Numbered from the stretch's first letter, positions 39,582-48,829 are shown. The stretch: 64,000 bases of DNA from Rothia nasimurium (GCF_928382285.1 NZ_CAKMSS010000001.1:496001-560000); one strand, 5' to 3'. Made by a program: numbers and translations. Notes: generated by a model from the letters alone, not told the origin.

Positions 39582-40934
39582 TTAGGCGGTAGGGAGCACG
39601 CGCACGTGCAGGTCGTCGGCGGGCGGGGCCCAGGTACCGGGGTCAGCAGCTACCTGCTCGCCGGTGCGGATGTCTTTCACCTCGTGGGTGAGTTCGCCGT
39701 TCTCCCCCGCTGAGGTGAACCAGACGAAGGGGATGCCGCGCTTTTCGGCGTATTTAATCTGCTTACCAAACTTGGCGGCGGTGGCTGAGACCTCGCAGGC
39801 GATACCGCGGGCGCGCAGGGCGTCGGCGACGTCCTGGGCACCTGACCACATATCGTCGTTGGTGAGGGCGATGAGGACGGCGGTGGGCACCTTGCGGGTT
39901 GCTTCGGCAAAGCCCTGGGACAGGATGCGGGCCACCAGGCGGGTCACGCCAATGGACAGGCCCACACCGGGGTAGGTCTTCTTGCCGTTTGAGGCCAGGG
40001 ACTCGTAGCGGCCACCGGAGCAGATAGAACCCAGCTGTTCATGGCCTACCAGCACGGTCTCGTAGACGGTGCCGGTGTAGTAGTCCAGACCGCGGGCGAT
40101 GGAAAGGTCAGCTACTACCTTGCCGGGGGCGCGCTTAGCTGCCTCACCGATAACCTCGGTCAGTTCAGCTAGGCCCTCTTCGAGCAGGTCATGGGTGACG
40201 CCCAGGGCACGTACCTGATCAGCAAAGGAGGTATCTTCAGCGCGGATACTGGCAAGCTTCAGGGCGGCAGCGGCCTGCTCATCGGTAGCACCGACCTCGT
40301 CCTTAAGAAGCTGGGCGACGGCGTCCGCACCGATCTTTTCAAGCTTATCGATATTGCGCAGCACCCCGGCGGTGTCGGTCAAGCCAAGGCCCAGGTAGAA
40401 GCCCTCGGAGAGCTTGCGGTTGTTGACGCGCAGCTTGAAGTCGGGAATCGGCAGCTTGGAGAGCGCATCGACGATGACCAGGGCCAGTTCCACGTCGTAG
40501 CGGAAGGGCAGGACGCCGTCGCCAACGACGTCCACGTCGGCCTGGGTGAACTCGCGGGCGCGACCCTCCTGGGGGCGCTCACCGCGCCAGACCTTCTGAA
40601 TCTGGTAGCGCATAAAGGGGAAGGAAAGGTAGCCGGCGTTCTCTACCACGTAGCGGGCAAAGGGAACGGTCAGGTCAAAGTGCAGGGCCAGCTTTTCCTT
40701 CTTGCCGCCCCGGGCTTCGTCCGCATCATCAAGCAGACGGGAGACCGCGTAGACCTCTTTATCGATATCGCCCTTGCGCAGCAGCTGCTCAATGGTCTCT
40801 ACCGAACGGGTCTCAATCGACGAAAAACCGTGAAGCTCAAAGGTCTCTCGCAAAGTATCGAGAACAAAATTCTCTACCAGGCGTTCCTCGGGCAGGTGCT
40901 CCGGAAAACCAGAAAGCGATTGTTTGCGAGCCAT
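39582..40934 (-). CDS. hisS: Histidyl-tRNA synthetase
   Basis: Class II synthetase, 450 aa from ATG 40934 (AAAAGGGGAGCAC upstream). Motif 1 region (VLDTLRETFELHGFSSIETRSVE), motif 2 (YQIQKVWRGERPQEGRAREFTQADVD), the histidine-specific LARGLDYYTGTVYE-type block (IARGLDYYTGTVYE) and the C-terminal anticodon-binding domain. Upstream reading frame to 41183 lacks synthetase character. Confidence 0.97.
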   Translation of the reverse strand: MARKQSLSGFPEHLPEERLVENFVLDTLRETFELHGFSSIETRSVETIEQLLRKGDIDKEVYAVSRLLDDADEARGGKKEKLALHFDLTVPFARYVVENAGYLSFPFMRYQIQKVWRGERPQEGRAREFTQADVDVVGDGVLPFRYDVELALVIVDALSKLPIPDFKLRVNNRKLSEGFYLGLGLTDTAGVLRNIDKLEKIGADAVAQLLKDEVGATDEQAAAALKLASIRAEDTSFADQVRALGVTHDLLEEGLAELTEVIGEAAKRAPGKVVADLSIARGLDYYTGTVYETVLVGHEQLGSICSGGRYESLASNGKKTYPGVGLSIGVTRLVARILSQGFAEATRKVPTAVLIALTNDDMWSGAQDVADALRARGIACEVSATAAKFGKQIKYAEKRGIPFVWFTSAGENGELTHEVKDIRTGEQVAADPGTWAPPADDLHVRVLPTA

Positions 40935-41233
40935 GTGCTCCCCTTTTATCGGTTGAAAACGGTCGAAGTAGGTAACGTGCCCTCGCGAAACAAGCGGTCT
41001 CACAGCAGAGCACAGTCCCTTTAATACTAGACCGAAGGCGCACCTGCCGGGTAATTGCACCCGCTTTCGCCCTAAACACGCTATGCTGGTAACTGCGCCA
41101 CCTGCGCCCGATAGATTATTGCCACCTCTTCGCGAAGCGGCAACCAGCCCTATCGACACGGCCCGGTCTGGTGCACTTTTCATTACTTAAACGGGGGTTC
41201 GCCCCCACTACTGATGCGAAAAGAGTTATAGCG
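40935..41233. other. Divergent hisS / DUF349 intergenic region
   Basis: 299 bases with no gene seen. It contains an imperfect palindrome TTGCC-acct-CTTCGCGAAG-c-GGCAA (41119-41143) and TATGCT at 41083-41088 as a possible -10 for the plus-strand gene. No certain promoter pair. Confidence 0.35.
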
Positions 41234-42523
41234 GTGACTACCCAATCCGACGACACCACCCTCAACGTAGACCTCGACAAGGCCCGCAAGTTCGGCCGCG
41301 TGGACGAGGACGGCCACGTTTTCGTTATCGTTGACGGTGAAGAATACGCCGTAGGCCAGGTACCCGGCGCATCTGCCGACGAAGCCCTCGCCTACTTCGC
41401 CCGTAAGTTTGAGAACTTTGAAGCCCAGGTTGCCCTGCTCGAAGAGCGCGTAGAGCGCAAGGCCAAGGCCGCTGACCTGCAGAAGGCAGCTGCCCACCTG
41501 GGCCAGCAGGTTGCTGTGCGCAACATGGTGGGCGACTACGCCGCCCTGCAGGAACGCCTGGTTGCTCTGGTTGGCAAGATCAATGAGCGTGAGGAAGCAG
41601 AGAAGACCGAGAGCGCCGAAGCTCGCCAGGCAGCCCTCGAAGCCCGCGAGGCCATTGTGTCTGAGGCTGAGGCTATCGTGGCTAAGGACGACTCCGCTAT
41701 TCACTGGAAGAACTCCCACGCCCGCATGAACGAGCTCTTCGAAGAGTGGAAGAAGACCCAGAAGGAACACCACCTGGCCAAGAGCATCGAGGACGAGCTG
41801 TGGAAGCGTTTCCGCGCTGCCCGCACCAGCTTTGACCGCCGCCGCCGCGCCCACTTCTCCCAGCTCGATGAGGCTAATGCCAAGGCTAAGCGCGTGAAGG
41901 AAGCCCTCATCGCTGAGGCTGAGGCTCTGCAGAACTCCACCGACTGGGCAGCTACCGCCGCTAAGTACCGCGATCTGATGGACCAGTGGAAGGCAGCCCC
42001 CCGCGGCACCCGCAAGGAAGATGACGCCCTGTGGGCCCGCTTCCGCGCAGCCCAGGACGTCTTCTTCGACGCCCGCACCGCTGTGAACGCTGAGCTGGAT
42101 AAGGAATTTGAGGCTAACCTGCAAGCTAAGGAAGCCCTGCTGGAAGAGGCCCGCGGCATTCTGCCCGTTACCGACATCGCTGCGGCTAAGAAGACCCTTG
42201 AGGGTATTCTGGACCGCTGGGAAGCTATCGGACGCGTACCCCGCAACTCGGTGCGCCGCGTTGAGCAGGAACTGCGTAAGGTTCAGGACGAAATCCACCG
42301 CGCCGAGAACGCCAAGTGGCAGAAGACCGACCCGGCTAAGCAGGCTCGCGCTAACTCCATGCTGACCCAGCTGGAGGACGCCATCGCCGGTCTTGAAGCC
42401 GACCTGGCCAAGGCTGAGGCCAGCGGCAACGCCCAGAAGATCAAGAAGGCCCAGGAAGCCCTGGACGCCCGCAAGCAGTGGCTTGAGACCCTCAAGGTTT
42501 CTTCTGCTGAGTTTGGCGCCTAA
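41234..42523 (+). CDS. DUF349 repeat coiled-coil protein
   Basis: 429 aa, cytoplasmic. A short beta-rich N-terminus (GRVDEDGHVFVIVDGEEYAVGQVPGA) is followed by long helices with repeated DUF349 units marked by W-K and R-F/R-A spacing (ELFEEWKKTQKEHH, DELWKRFRAARTSF, LMDQWKAAPRGTRKEDDALWARFRAAQ, ILDRWEAIGRVPRNSVRRVE). Codon use is highly optimised, suggesting strong expression. I take GTG 41234; a GTG at 41171 adds 21 unlikely residues. Function not established; frequently found beside relA/hisS in actinobacteria. Confidence 0.85.
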   Translation: MTTQSDDTTLNVDLDKARKFGRVDEDGHVFVIVDGEEYAVGQVPGASADEALAYFARKFENFEAQVALLEERVERKAKAADLQKAAAHLGQQVAVRNMVGDYAALQERLVALVGKINEREEAEKTESAEARQAALEAREAIVSEAEAIVAKDDSAIHWKNSHARMNELFEEWKKTQKEHHLAKSIEDELWKRFRAARTSFDRRRRAHFSQLDEANAKAKRVKEALIAEAEALQNSTDWAATAAKYRDLMDQWKAAPRGTRKEDDALWARFRAAQDVFFDARTAVNAELDKEFEANLQAKEALLEEARGILPVTDIAAAKKTLEGILDRWEAIGRVPRNSVRRVEQELRKVQDEIHRAENAKWQKTDPAKQARANSMLTQLEDAIAGLEADLAKAEASGNAQKIKKAQEALDARKQWLETLKVSSAEFGA

Positions 42524-42560
42524 ACCTCAGCTTTATCTGTGACGTCTTTGTGACGCAGAA

Positions 42561-42595
42561 TCCCCCGTCTACCGGCCGGTAGACGGGGGATTTTT
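42561..42595 (+). terminator. Terminator after the DUF349 gene
   Basis: Perfect 15-bp self-complementary stem TCCCCCGTCTACCGG / CCGGTAGACGGGGGA (42561-42590) followed by TTTTT. Confidence 0.95.
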
Positions 42596-42631
42596 GTGGA
42601 TAAGTAATTTTAGGCGGGAAAGTTATCCACA
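42595..42631. promoter_or_regulatory. Inverted pair of DnaA-box-type sites upstream of the AbiEi-like gene
   Basis: TGTGGATAA (42595-42603) and TTATCCACA (42623-42631) are each a perfect match to the general DnaA-box consensus and face each other across 19 bp. They could be DnaA sites or simply a 9-bp operator repeat for the downstream gene. The region is more AT-rich than its surroundings. Confidence 0.6.
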
Positions 42632-42682
42632 GCCTGGCAACTTTTTATCGTGCATCCTGCGTTGATGTGCTAAAACGTAGGC

Positions 42683-43438
42683 ATGGAACATCTCAACTCA
42701 CTCGGTGCTCTCTCAGAGCTCCCCTTCCCCCTCGCCCCGGGAAGGCCCAGCCCCCACAACTCTCTGCAGGTGATCGCCCACGACAGCAGTTCTTTTCAGC
42801 CTGCCCGGGCAGAGCACAAGCAGCCTGAATCGCGGGAGTTACCGGCGCTCGTCCGCCTGTATAGCCAGCAGACCACGGGGCTCCCCGCAGCTCAGTGGCG
42901 GGCCTTCCTCAAGGAGCGCGAGCTGGTGCACTTTCATCACGGCATCTACCGGGAACCGCAGGACGAGCCCACCCCACTTATGCGGGCAGCCAGCCTGGGT
43001 TTACTTACCCCGGCAGGCTACCACCATCGGATTCGCTATAGCCGAACCACCGCAGCCTGGGTGTTGGGCTACCTGCCCGAGTTACCCGAAGGGCGACTGC
43101 ATGTAGACTACGACCGCGATAACCGGTGTAACCTCCCCCGCTCCTACCGGGCAGACTTTGCCACCCATCAGGCCCAGCTTCGCCCCTACGACACCATGAC
43201 CATCGGGCCGATCCGTCTCACCACGCCGCTGAAAACCGCACTGGACATCATTACCCACTCGGTCGATGAGGGCGACCTGGCTATCGTCAAAGCAATCCTG
43301 CTCGATAGCCAGAACAGTGTTACTCCTGAGCTTCTGCTCCAGAGTGCCCGGGAGCAGATGAGCCTTAAAGCTACAGCCCTGCTCAGGGCCCAGCACCTGG
43401 CCCACCAGCTTGAGGCGGCAGAAATAGCCGGGGTCTAG
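42683..43438 (+). CDS. AbiEi-like (type IV antitoxin family) protein, orphan
   Basis: 251 aa. After a disordered 50-residue N-terminus comes a domain with LVRLYSQQTTGLPAAQWRAFLKERELVHFHHGIY, resembling the winged-helix of AbiEi antitoxins, then TTAAWVLGYLPEL and GPIRLTTPLKTALDIITHS, which match the C-terminal core of AbiEi/DUF559-linked actinobacterial proteins. No AbiEii nucleotidyltransferase toxin follows. No Shine-Dalgarno; TAAAAC lies seven bases before the ATG, so it may be leaderless. Its stop overlaps the relA stop within one CTAG. Family assignment is from pattern recognition only. Confidence 0.6.
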   Translation: MEHLNSLGALSELPFPLAPGRPSPHNSLQVIAHDSSSFQPARAEHKQPESRELPALVRLYSQQTTGLPAAQWRAFLKERELVHFHHGIYREPQDEPTPLMRAASLGLLTPAGYHHRIRYSRTTAAWVLGYLPELPEGRLHVDYDRDNRCNLPRSYRADFATHQAQLRPYDTMTIGPIRLTTPLKTALDIITHSVDEGDLAIVKAILLDSQNSVTPELLLQSAREQMSLKATALLRAQHLAHQLEAAEIAGV

Positions 43439-45813
43439 CCCTGCTGGTTCATGAGCGGACGCGAGCCGGTCAGGCGGTAGGCATTATAGATGCCGGGGAC
43501 GTTGCGAATCTGGTTCAGCAGGTGCTCCATCATGAAGCGGTCAGAGAGCTCTACGGTGTAGCGGTTGACCACAAACCGTTCGTCGCTGGTGTGAACCTTG
43601 GCGTCCACGATATTGCAACCGGCCTCAGAAATAACCCGGATGGTGTCTGAGAGCAGGGCCTTACGGTCGATGCCCTCCACCTGAATCGATACCCGATAGA
43701 CGGAGTTACCGTGGGAAGCCCATTCCACCGCGGTCTGGCGGGGATCATCGGCCTGGCTTAGCACGTTGGGGCAGTCAGTACGGTGCACCGAAATACCCTG
43801 CAAGCGGGTGACGATACCGACGATTTCGTCGGGCGGTACGGGGGTGCAGCAGCGGGCGATCTTGGTCAAGATACCCTCAGCACCGGGAACCACAACGCCG
43901 TTATCATCGCCCACCGTGCGGCGGTTAGACACCAGGGACGCATCGAAGCTATCGATTTCAACGGTCTGATCGACATCGTCCTCGCCATAGTAGAGGTTCA
44001 CCAGGGAGGTAATGACGGCCTGGGTCTCCACCTCGTTCTCGCCCACAGCGTGGTAGAGAGTAGCAACGTCGTGCTTGTGAAGGTCCTGGGCTACCTGCAG
44101 CATGAGCTCAGGGGTCATCATCTTGGTCAGGGGCAGCTCGTGCTGGCGCATAGCCTTGACCACGCGCTCCTTGCCCCGGTTCATGGCCTCAATACGGCGG
44201 CCCTTGGCGTAGTGTTGGCGAATCTTGGTGCGCGCCTTGCTGGTGCGCACGAACTTGAGCCAGTCCTCACTCGGGGCGTGGTTCTCATCCTTGGTTGTCT
44301 GAATCTCAACCGTTGAGGCGGTCTCGAGCTCGGTGTGCAGGGGCACCAGCTTGCCGTTGACTTTAGCGCCAATGGTGCGGTCCCCCACCTCGGTGTGGAT
44401 AGCGTAGGCAAAGTCAACCGGGGTTGAGCCCACCGGCAGGCTAATAGGCTTACCCTGCGGAGTCAGCACCACAATCTCATCGGTCTCAAGCCGCTCAGAC
44501 AGCTGCTGGTAGAATTGCTCAGACTCGGGGTTGGAGTTCGAAATCTCAGAAATCGACTGCAAAATGCCGATGTTGAAGGCAGCGGTCTGGGTGCTAGGTT
44601 CCTTGGGTGAAAGGTCTACCTTTTCACCGCGGGAGGCAGCCTTGTACCGCCAGTGGGCAGCCACACCGTACTCAGCCTCTTCGTGCATCTTGTAGGTGCG
44701 GATCTGGATTTCTAGGGGCAGGCCGCCGGGCCCGTGCACCGTCATGTGCAGTGACTGGTAGTGGTTGTGCTTGGGCTGCTTGATGTAGTCCTTGAAGCGC
44801 CCAGGAACCGCCATCCACAGGGACATCACGTGCCCCAGGGCGGTGTAGCAATCGTTCTCGTCCTCGACCATGATGCGCACGGCCAGAATATCGTTGATAT
44901 CGTCGAAGCTCTTACCCTTGGTCTTCATCTTCTGATGAATGGAGTAGTAGTGCTTGGGGCGGCCCGTTACGGTGGCCTCAATACCTACCTGGGCCAGGCG
45001 ATCCTCAATCGTCACGCGGGCCTCGGCCAGGTACTTTTCGAGCTTAGGGGTACGCTCGCCCACCATCCGCACAATCTCGGCGTAGATATCGGGGCTCATA
45101 GCGGCAAAGGAGAGGTCTTCCAGCTCCCACTTGATGGTGTTCAGGCCCAGGCGGTGGGCCAGTGGGGCATAGATCTGCAGGGTCTCTTCGGCCTTACGCG
45201 CCGCGGAGGCACCGGAGACAAACCGCCAGGTACGGGCATTGTGCAGGCGGTCAGCCAGTTTGATGAGCAGCACGCGAACGTCCTGCGACATAGAGATAAC
45301 CAGCTTGCGAATTGTCTCGATGGGGGCGTTATCGCCGTAGCTGACCTTATCAAGCTTGGTGACGCCATCAACCAGATAGGCGACCTCGGTACCGAAATCA
45401 GCGGTGAGCTGCTCCTGGGTGTACTCGGTATCTTCGACCGTATCGTGCAACAGACCAGCGACCAGCACGGGGCCGGTAGCACCTATCTCAGCCAGGATGG
45501 TCGTTACGGCTACCGGGTGGGTGATGTAGGGGTCCCCGCTCTTGCGCTTCTGCCCCCGGTGGTAGTGGTTAGCGACCTGGAAGGCCCGCTGCAGCACCTC
45601 AAGGTCTTCGTCGGGGTGGTACTTCTTGACGGTGCGAATCACCGGTGCCAGTACCGGGGAAAAACGCGGGGCGGGGCCCTCTTGCTGCTCACGCCCAAAT
45701 ACCAGGCGGGTTGGCACACGCCCCGAAGCAGACATGACCCGGTGCGACCCGCGAACCGGCCGCTTACCCTCTGTGCGAGAATCCTTCTGGCTGCTCTCTT
45801 CTGACCGGCTCAT
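43435..45813 (-). CDS. relA: Bifunctional (p)ppGpp synthetase/hydrolase
   Basis: Stringent-response Rel protein, 792 aa from ATG 45813 (GAGGGGGAA six bases upstream). Domains in order: HD hydrolase (GDPYITHPVAVTTILAEIG, LLHDTVEDTEYT), synthetase (NDILAVRIMVEDENDCYTALGHV, KHNHYQSLHMTVHGP), TGS (VLTPQGKPISLPVGSTPVDFAYAIHT), zinc-finger/helical region (CCTPVPPDEIVG) and C-terminal ACT (RVSIQVEGIDRKALLSDTI). Both catalytic halves look intact. The N-terminal 60 residues are extra and polar. Confidence 0.97.
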   Translation of the reverse strand: MSRSEESSQKDSRTEGKRPVRGSHRVMSASGRVPTRLVFGREQQEGPAPRFSPVLAPVIRTVKKYHPDEDLEVLQRAFQVANHYHRGQKRKSGDPYITHPVAVTTILAEIGATGPVLVAGLLHDTVEDTEYTQEQLTADFGTEVAYLVDGVTKLDKVSYGDNAPIETIRKLVISMSQDVRVLLIKLADRLHNARTWRFVSGASAARKAEETLQIYAPLAHRLGLNTIKWELEDLSFAAMSPDIYAEIVRMVGERTPKLEKYLAEARVTIEDRLAQVGIEATVTGRPKHYYSIHQKMKTKGKSFDDINDILAVRIMVEDENDCYTALGHVMSLWMAVPGRFKDYIKQPKHNHYQSLHMTVHGPGGLPLEIQIRTYKMHEEAEYGVAAHWRYKAASRGEKVDLSPKEPSTQTAAFNIGILQSISEISNSNPESEQFYQQLSERLETDEIVVLTPQGKPISLPVGSTPVDFAYAIHTEVGDRTIGAKVNGKLVPLHTELETASTVEIQTTKDENHAPSEDWLKFVRTSKARTKIRQHYAKGRRIEAMNRGKERVVKAMRQHELPLTKMMTPELMLQVAQDLHKHDVATLYHAVGENEVETQAVITSLVNLYYGEDDVDQTVEIDSFDASLVSNRRTVGDDNGVVVPGAEGILTKIARCCTPVPPDEIVGIVTRLQGISVHRTDCPNVLSQADDPRQTAVEWASHGNSVYRVSIQVEGIDRKALLSDTIRVISEAGCNIVDAKVHTSDERFVVNRYTVELSDRFMMEHLLNQIRNVPGIYNAYRLTGSRPLMNQQG

Positions 45814-45852
45814 GCCCAATTCCCCCTCAAACTGAAATATTCGTGTGGGACT

Positions 45853-45881
45853 ATCTTAGATTAATTCCACACTGTGTGTAA
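45853..45881 (-). promoter_or_regulatory. Promoter of relA
   Basis: Minus-strand TTACAC (45881-45876), 17-base spacer, TAAGAT (45858-45853), about 33 bases before the transcription start-to-ATG stretch. It lies directly after the secF terminator, so relA is independently transcribed. Confidence 0.65.
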
Positions 45882-45882
45882 T

Positions 45883-45916
45883 AAAAACGGGAGCGGACTC
45901 TCGTCCACTCCCGTTT
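45883..45916 (-). terminator. Terminator after secF
   Basis: Minus-strand AAACGGGAGtGGA / TCCgCTCCCGTTT (45916-45904 and 45897-45885) followed by TTTATT; 27 bases beyond the secF stop. Confidence 0.85.
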
Positions 45917-45943
45917 CTAGGGTAAAACACCTAGCTGTTTGGT

Positions 45944-47020
45944 CTACTTGCTATCGAGGTTTACCGAATGCACGGTGACCATCACCGGGGCATCCTGCTG
46001 CGCGACGGCGTCCTCGCGCTCCTCGCCCTCTTCTACCTGCCCCTGGCGGGCACGGCGGACGAGCTCGGTATGCTCACGCACGCCCTTCTCGCCCAGGCGC
46101 AGGGCAGCGTAGGTAGGAGCCGCTACAAAGAGGGTGCCCAGGGTACCGATGATGATACCGACGAAGAGGGCCAGGGAGAGGTCCTTGAGGGTGCCCGCCC
46201 CCAAGAGTAGGGCGCCGATAAAGAGAATCGAGCCCACCGGCAAAATACCCACAATCGAGGTGTTGATAGAGCGCACCAGGGTCTGGTTAACCGCCAAGTT
46301 CACCTGCTCAGCGAAGGTGGTGTCGCGGCGCTTCTCTAGCCCCTCGGTGTTCTCACGAATCTTATCGAAAACCACCACGGTATCGTAGAGAGAGTAGCTC
46401 AGCACGGTCAGGAAGCCGATAATCGCACTGGGGGTAATCTCAAAACCGATAAGAGCGTACAGGCCCACGGTAGTCACGATGGTAAAGATCAGGCCAGCAA
46501 TTGCCGAGACCGACATCTTCCAGGTACGGAAGTACAGGGCCATACCGATCATCACCAACAGAATAAACCAGACCAGACCCACCAGAGCCTGCTGGGTCAC
46601 CCCGGCACCCCAGGTGGGGCCTACGAAGGACGAGGTCACCTGGTCAGAGCTCACGCCGTAGGCTGACTGCAGGGCCTGACCCACAGCCAGAGTCTCATCG
46701 TCGGTCAGCTCACTCATCTGAGCACGTACGGTACCCGCAGCGATATTAGTGACGCGCACGTCGGTCGCCTCGGGGGCGGCGTCCGCAATCGCCTGCTGAC
46801 CGATAGAAATATCGGCATCGGCCACCTGCGACACGGTGAACTCTGAACCACCGCGGAACTCAATACCCAGATTGAAGCCACCGCGCACCACCGGCACCAG
46901 GGCCGCCAGCACAACCAGAGCCAGGGCAATCGTCAGCCACAAACGACGCTTAGGCACAAACCCAAACGACCGCTGACCAGAATGCAGTTCGTTACCGAAC
47001 TGAGCGAGTTTATTAGCCAC
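45944..47020 (-). CDS. secF: Protein translocase subunit SecF
   Basis: Membrane partner of SecD that uses the proton gradient to assist Sec export. Start set at GTG 47020 (GAGGAGG six bases upstream), overlapping the secD stop; 358 aa. First helix LWLTIALALVVLAALVPVV, then the conserved GIEFRGGSEFTV, a periplasmic domain and five C-terminal helices including GLYALIGFEITPSAIIGFLTVLSYSLYDTVVVFDKIREN. Cytoplasmic C-tail is acidic. Confidence 0.96.
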   Translation of the reverse strand: MANKLAQFGNELHSGQRSFGFVPKRRLWLTIALALVVLAALVPVVRGGFNLGIEFRGGSEFTVSQVADADISIGQQAIADAAPEATDVRVTNIAAGTVRAQMSELTDDETLAVGQALQSAYGVSSDQVTSSFVGPTWGAGVTQQALVGLVWFILLVMIGMALYFRTWKMSVSAIAGLIFTIVTTVGLYALIGFEITPSAIIGFLTVLSYSLYDTVVVFDKIRENTEGLEKRRDTTFAEQVNLAVNQTLVRSINTSIVGILPVGSILFIGALLLGAGTLKDLSLALFVGIIIGTLGTLFVAAPTYAALRLGEKGVREHTELVRRARQGQVEEGEEREDAVAQQDAPVMVTVHSVNLDSK

Positions 47021-48758
47021 GGCGGGCCTCCTCGGTAGTGGTGGAATCTGCGGCAGGCAGGGGCTCCGCATCAGCACTCCCCTGCTCCGCTTCGGCTTCA
47101 GCCGCCTCAGCGGCAAGGCGCTCGCGGCGCTTACGCTCAGCCAGGGAGAGGGAACCTTCGGCTTCCTCAGGGGTGCGGACGCGCCCCGCACCCCTGTAGA
47201 GCGGGGTAGAGCCGAGGGCTACCGGGTCCATGCCCGAGAAGCGGCCGCCGTTACGGAAGTAGTCCTTGCGGCCCAGCAGAACCATAAGCGGGTGGATGAA
47301 GAGGAAGGTGATGATCAGGTCTGAAATAGCGGTGAGACCCAGGGTGAAGGCAAAGCCGCGCACGTTACCAACCGAGGCGAAGTAGAGAACCACCGCTGCC
47401 AGCAGGTTCACGGCCTTGGAAGCCATGATGGTGCGCTTGGCGCGCAGCCAACCGTGGTCGATAGCGGCAGGGATGGTGCGGCCGGCACGAATCTCATCGC
47501 GAATACGTTCAAAGTAAACGATAAAGGAGTCTGCCATCAGGCCGATTGACACAATCAGACCGGCCACACCTGCCAGAGACAGGCGGTAGTTCATCAGGTG
47601 ACCCAACAGCACAATCACCCCGTAGGAGAGCAGGCCAGCCACGATAATCGAGGTGATATTGACCAGGCCCACCAGGCGGTACTGGAAGAGGGAGTAGATA
47701 AATACCAGCAGCAGGCCAATCAGACCGGCGATCAGGCCCATCTTTAGCTGGTCAGCACCCAGGGTTGCAGAAATCTGCTGCTCCGACTGGATAGTGAAGC
47801 TAATGGGCAGGGCACCGTATTTGAGCTGCTCAGCCAGGTTGGCCGCCTCTTCTTCGGTAAAGTTACCGGTGATTTGGGGCTGGCCGTTGGTAATCACTGC
47901 CTGGGTGACGGGGGAAGAGAGCACCTGGCCGTCCAGCATGATGGCGAACCGGGCGCGGGGGTCGGACGCGTTGGTGCCGCGAATAGCGTTCAGGCGGGTG
48001 GTGACGTCCTTAAAGGTCTGGGTAGCAGCCTCGTTGAAGACGATGTTCACGCCCCACTGGCCGGTCGCGTAACCGGTTGAGCTAGCCACCTGGGAGTAGG
48101 AGGCTGTGTCGATATCGGTACCCTCGATTTCGATGGGGCCCAGGATGTACTTCTCACTTCCGTCTGAGGCACAGGCGACAATGGCGGAGTTGGGGTCCTG
48201 GTTAGAGGTATCGACGTTGGCGGGTACGGTGCAGTCCAGCTGCTCGTACTGGCGCCAGAGGTCGCCAGTAACCCAGTTGTAGTCCGACCCGTCGGTGGGT
48301 TCAGCGGTCGGTGAGGGCAGGGCGTCCTCGGCTGCAGCGGCGTCCGCTGCAACCGCTTGGGGGGCACCGGCGTTAATGACGGCGCGGAAGCTCATCTGCG
48401 CCGAGGTCTGAATCAGGTTACGGGTTTCGGAGCTCAGAGTGCCGGGTACAGAAACCACGACGTTCTGGCCCGACTGGGTGGTGACTTCTGCTTCCGCCAC
48501 GCCCGCGCCATCGACGCGCTGGCGGATAATTTCAACAGCCTGATCGAGCTGTTCAGCGGTAATAGCCTCGCCAGAGGAATCGTTGGTCTCGGGCGAGAGA
48601 ATGAGCTGGGTGCCGCCAGAGAGATCTAGGGCCAGTTTGGGAAGCCAGGTGCCCCCGGCAAAGGTCGTGCCGAAGATACCTCCGGCCAGTAAGAGCAACA
48701 CCAGGGCCATCGAGGCAAGTGCGCCTCTGGCTTTGGTGACGTGGGATGGTTGAGCCAT
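47013..48758 (-). CDS. secD: Protein translocase subunit SecD
   Basis: 581 aa. N-terminal helix ALASMALVLLLLAGGIFGTTF, the conserved LDLSGGTQLIL, an extended extracytoplasmic head with a Gly/Ala/Asp-rich insert (AAADAAAAEDALPSPTAEPTDGSDY) larger than in proteobacteria, then five C-terminal helices (AGLIVSIGLMADSFIVYFERIRDEIRAG). A charged Glu/Ala-rich cytoplasmic tail follows. ATG with AAGGGG upstream. Co-transcribed with secF. Confidence 0.96.
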   Translation of the reverse strand: MAQPSHVTKARGALASMALVLLLLAGGIFGTTFAGGTWLPKLALDLSGGTQLILSPETNDSSGEAITAEQLDQAVEIIRQRVDGAGVAEAEVTTQSGQNVVVSVPGTLSSETRNLIQTSAQMSFRAVINAGAPQAVAADAAAAEDALPSPTAEPTDGSDYNWVTGDLWRQYEQLDCTVPANVDTSNQDPNSAIVACASDGSEKYILGPIEIEGTDIDTASYSQVASSTGYATGQWGVNIVFNEAATQTFKDVTTRLNAIRGTNASDPRARFAIMLDGQVLSSPVTQAVITNGQPQITGNFTEEEAANLAEQLKYGALPISFTIQSEQQISATLGADQLKMGLIAGLIGLLLVFIYSLFQYRLVGLVNITSIIVAGLLSYGVIVLLGHLMNYRLSLAGVAGLIVSIGLMADSFIVYFERIRDEIRAGRTIPAAIDHGWLRAKRTIMASKAVNLLAAVVLYFASVGNVRGFAFTLGLTAISDLIITFLFIHPLMVLLGRKDYFRNGGRFSGMDPVALGSTPLYRGAGRVRTPEEAEGSLSLAERKRRERLAAEAAEAEAEQGSADAEPLPAADSTTTEEARRG

Positions 48759-48794
48759 CGGTACCCCTTCAGGTGAGTGGGTTCGTGAAACGTG

Positions 48795-48829
48795 AAAAAG
48801 CGCGCCACCTCTAGGTTGAGAGGTAGCGC
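48795..48829 (-). terminator. Terminator-like hairpin between yajC and secD
   Basis: Arms AGAGGTaGCGC / GCGCcACCTCT (48819-48829 and 48802-48812) followed on the minus strand by G-C-TTTTT. It is positioned to stop or attenuate transcription between two genes of the same pathway. Confidence 0.65.

Noticed and set aside
41183..42298. Minus-strand open frame of 371 codons opposite the DUF349 gene
   Set aside because: Mirror of highly biased Glu/Ala/Lys codons; Leu/Gly-rich product without recognisable features.
42595..42631. Chromosomal replication origin
   Set aside because: Only two boxes, no AT-rich unwinding element of useful length and no dnaA, dnaN, gyrB or rpmH nearby.
44761..45804. Plus-strand open frame of 347 codons opposite relA
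   Set aside because: Length comes from codon bias of relA on the other strand; the product shows no domain.
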